Positions 61,887-64,000 of a DNA stretch of 64,000 nt are shown one piece after another; the first letter of the stretch is position 1; every line of letters begins with the position of its first letter. The stretch spans positions 1 to 64,000 of the forward strand of contig CAYQBN010000006.1 of assembly GCA_964415795.1 (NCBI GenBank). The letters run 5' to 3'. Made by a program: the position numbers and the translations under genes. The notes below the pieces were generated by a model. That model saw only the letters and a program-made list of their open reading frames with translations, was not told the origin of the DNA and ran no database searches. The DNA is from CALITV01 sp964415795. GTDB lineage: Bacteria > UBP6 > UBA1177 > JAKLFG01.

Positions 61887-62480
61887 ATGCGCACGGTCCT
61901 TTTATCATTTTTCTGGCTCTTTAGTTTCTTTGCTACTCCGATGCAATTGATACAAGACCTTTTGCGGATGACCGCCGTTGATTCGCCGCGCATAGAGATA
62001 AGCGGCGTTCGAGAAGGAGAGACCGCTGCCCCAGTGACGATTGTGTATGACTCGGTAACGGATGAGATTTTATTTTCTGTCGGTGATGAGCGTTTGGTAT
62101 TTCGCGGCGAAAAGATACCTTCGTGGATGAGGCTTTTCTTCCACAAAAAGAGTGCCGATAAACCGACTGATCAGGCGGCCTCCTTCCTTTCCTATCTTGC
62201 GTCGCTTGGTATTGCGACCGACAAAAAAGGCATATCGATTGTTGCTCCGGAAGGGGATGTCGTTGTATTTATTGGCCGTGAAAAAACATCTGAATCGAGC
62301 CCTGCCCTTTTTCTCTATCATCAGAATCACCTTCCGTATCGCCTCGTGACCCGTGACTTTGATGTTCGTTTCGAGGAATATCACCGAAGCATATTGCCGC
62401 TCGTTTTACCGGGAAAGATCACCATCGTCGATCAGGATAAAATTGTCGTTTATCGATTCATGCGAAATGAATATCGCTAA
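61887..62480 (+). CDS. Secreted protein of unknown function
   Basis: The 197-residue protein has a hydrophobic N-terminus (LLSFFWLFSFFATP) and then a predicted beta-rich domain with no motif I recognise. It starts 5 bp after galU and overlaps the next gene by 14 bp. The arrangement suggests an operon from dksA to priA. Confidence 0.7.
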   Translation: MRTVLLSFFWLFSFFATPMQLIQDLLRMTAVDSPRIEISGVREGETAAPVTIVYDSVTDEILFSVGDERLVFRGEKIPSWMRLFFHKKSADKPTDQAASFLSYLASLGIATDKKGISIVAPEGDVVVFIGREKTSESSPALFLYHQNHLPYRLVTRDFDVRFEEYHRSILPLVLPGKITIVDQDKIVVYRFMRNEYR

Positions 62481-62970
62481 CATTGTCTTGCTTACTTTGA
62501 TTTGTTCTTGCCTTGTTCCTTCCTGCACGCCCACAGATGACGAGACGCGCCTTAAGCGACGAGAGATCCTGTACCGATTTGCTCCCCTCTCCGGTGATTG
62601 CGTTGCCATCTTCGGTGCCGGCGCGATCCATGACACGACACCAGACGGCGCTCTTGCGCTTCTCGGAGAGGACCTGAACAAGTTCCGATATCTCGGTATC
62701 GAGGGAAGCACCATGCATATCGACCTGCCGTGGCCGTACAGCGACATAGATGTCCCGGTTACTATGGAGCGCAACGATTACGGATACCGTATCAAAAGTA
62801 CCTATGAGGAAATCGTCTTTTTTTTCACGACCTACCGCATGGGAAACGACATTTCGGTTCTTCGCATTGACGGGAAGTTTTGTCATGACATGCCACAGTT
62901 TCTCAAAGAGCATCTGCTCGCTACTTGGATAAAGAACATCATAAAGACGACCAGAGACCGGCGTGGCTGA
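62467..62970 (+). CDS. Small lipoprotein of unknown function
   Basis: The 167-residue protein starts at ATG 62467, which overlaps the upstream stop. It has a lipobox at Cys20 (LVPSC). The C-terminal part has aromatic and charged residues but no recognised family. No Shine-Dalgarno is clear, so initiation may be coupled to the upstream gene. Its stop overlaps priA by 8 bp. Confidence 0.7.
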   Translation: MNIANIVLLTLICSCLVPSCTPTDDETRLKRREILYRFAPLSGDCVAIFGAGAIHDTTPDGALALLGEDLNKFRYLGIEGSTMHIDLPWPYSDIDVPVTMERNDYGYRIKSTYEEIVFFFTTYRMGNDISVLRIDGKFCHDMPQFLKEHLLATWIKNIIKTTRDRRG

Positions 62971-64000
62971 TCGGTTCGTTCGTCTCGTCATACCGCGTCC
63001 CGGCATAGACGAGCTTTTCTATCGCGTCAACGGGGAAATGAATGTCGCCCCGGGCGACATCGTCGAAGTAGAGCTTCGCAACGAAAGAACTTGGGCGCTC
63101 GTGCGGGAAACGACCACCACACTTCCTCCCGAGATGGCAGGGGTTGTATGCAAACCGGTGTTGCGACTCATCACGGCCACGCCGTTGTTCCGTGACCGGC
63201 ATGAAACCGCTTTTCTCCAGTGGCTTGCCGAGTACTATCTTTACCCTTTTCCCAAGCTGGTCAAACAGATATTTGGTCCTTTCATCTCGAAGGCCAATAA
63301 ACTGCGTCGGCCTTCGGTGACTTCTTTTCGTCAACAGGATGCCCAAGAAATATCTTTAACGCCCGACCAGCGACGCGTCGTCGAACATATCATGGAACGG
63401 TGGTCTTCCGGAGATCGAGCACCGGTGCTCCTCTTCGGCGTCACCGGGAGCGGCAAAAGTGAGGTGTATGCAGCGCTTTGTCGTCGTATCTTCGCCGCAG
63501 GAAAGCAGGTGCTCTATCTTGTCCCCGAAGTTAGTCTCACCGCTGGAACCCTCCGTCATCTCGAGGCTCGCTTGGGAGAACCTGCTGCTCTTCTCCATAG
63601 CTATTTGCCGGCAGGGCAGCGTTTCTCGGCCTTCTCGCGCGCCATTGAGGGGGCGGTCAAACTTATCGTCGGGACCCGTTCGGCGCTTCTCTATCCACTT
63701 CCTGACCTCGGCCTCATCATTGTGGACGAGGAACACGACCCCAGTTATAAGAACCTCGAACCCCCGTATTACCACGCCCGCGATGCTGCGGTGATGAAGG
63801 CCCATCTTCTTCGCATACCCGTGGTACTCGGGAGCGCGACACCCTCGACCGATTCGTGGTATAATGCCCTGCGTCATAAATATCATCTTGAACGATTGCC
63901 ACGACGAGCCAACGATCGTCCGCCGCCACCGATACGCCTTTTTCCTTACCGTGGCGACACTCATTTGCCGATGGAGGTTGTCGATGCCGTACACGGGGCC
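62963..64000 (+). CDS. priA: Primosomal helicase PriA, 5' part (continues past window)
   Basis: The frame from GTG 62963 is open to the window edge, 346 codons. The N-terminal 3'-DNA-binding domain (FVRLVIPRPGIDELFYRVNG) is followed by the helicase domain with GVTGSGKSEVY, GTRSALLYP, VDEEHDPSYK, YHARDAAV and LGSATPS. PriA reloads the replisome at collapsed forks. The zinc domain and C-terminus are off the right edge. The start has no strong ribosome binding site; it overlaps the upstream gene by 8 bp. Confidence 0.95.
   Translation, partial: MADRFVRLVIPRPGIDELFYRVNGEMNVAPGDIVEVELRNERTWALVRETTTTLPPEMAGVVCKPVLRLITATPLFRDRHETAFLQWLAEYYLYPFPKLVKQIFGPFISKANKLRRPSVTSFRQQDAQEISLTPDQRRVVEHIMERWSSGDRAPVLLFGVTGSGKSEVYAALCRRIFAAGKQVLYLVPEVSLTAGTLRHLEARLGEPAALLHSYLPAGQRFSAFSRAIEGAVKLIVGTRSALLYPLPDLGLIIVDEEHDPSYKNLEPPYYHARDAAVMKAHLLRIPVVLGSATPSTDSWYNALRHKYHLERLPRRANDRPPPPIRLFPYRGDTHLPMEVVDAVHGA

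Overview
The window reads as chromosomal DNA of a Gram-negative bacterium, most likely an uncultured deltaproteobacterial or myxococcotal lineage. Supporting signs are lipoprotein signal peptides, an outer-membrane barrel, DksA, Mfd, Rho, and the block of five tRNAs followed by tig-clpP-clpX-lon, an arrangement I associate with Deltaproteobacteria. There is no rRNA gene, so the placement is inference. Three runs of N (181-241, 492-590, 1646-1678) mark assembly gaps whose lengths are not reliable.

Region by region. 1-1266 is a type I-E-like CRISPR array; no cas genes are in the window. 1463-8124 holds a flavodoxin split by a gap, an acidic-stalk lipoprotein, a 5'-nucleotidase homologue with altered metal ligands, an ABC-F ATPase and a beta-helix lipoprotein. 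8313-14725 holds mfd, a membrane aminopropyltransferase-like protein and a small barrel protein. 14792-21191 is a tightly overlapping minus-strand operon: NhaC-type antiporter, NapH-like Fe-S membrane protein, MobB-like GTPase, MoeA, a short MoaA, MoaC and a MOSC-MogA fusion. 21365-28878 carries tRNA-Pro, -Arg, -His, -Lys and -Leu, then tig, clpP, clpX, lon and rho.

28977-41534 is envelope and housekeeping: lytic transglycosylase, SpoIID-like protein, FHA membrane protein, a triple thioredoxin-fold protein, an EF-G paralogue, MltG, a SlyD-like PPIase and a methyltransferase. 41684-49294 is an accessory envelope region with three further acidic-stalk lipoproteins (lamin-tail/EGF-like modules, alpha/beta hydrolase, VCBS propeller) around a glycosyltransferase; two of them share a perfect 135-bp segment. 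49387-52193 has dtd, carbamate kinase and a GTPase. 52413-55963 has a 1101-residue secreted coiled-coil protein, a 54-residue histone H1-like peptide and a terminator. 55971-64000 has a porin-like protein, a membrane sulfatase-fold enzyme, a repeat lipoprotein, a DksA-family protein, a GalU-type uridylyltransferase, two unknown secreted proteins and the 5' part of priA.

The most distinctive theme is the family of lipoproteins in which a lipobox cysteine is followed by a long Thr/Val/Asp/Glu repeat stalk and then by unrelated head domains. This looks like a modular surface-display scheme. The other notable points are enzymes with altered catalytic residues (nucleotidase, EF-G paralogue, triple thioredoxin-fold protein, MoaA).
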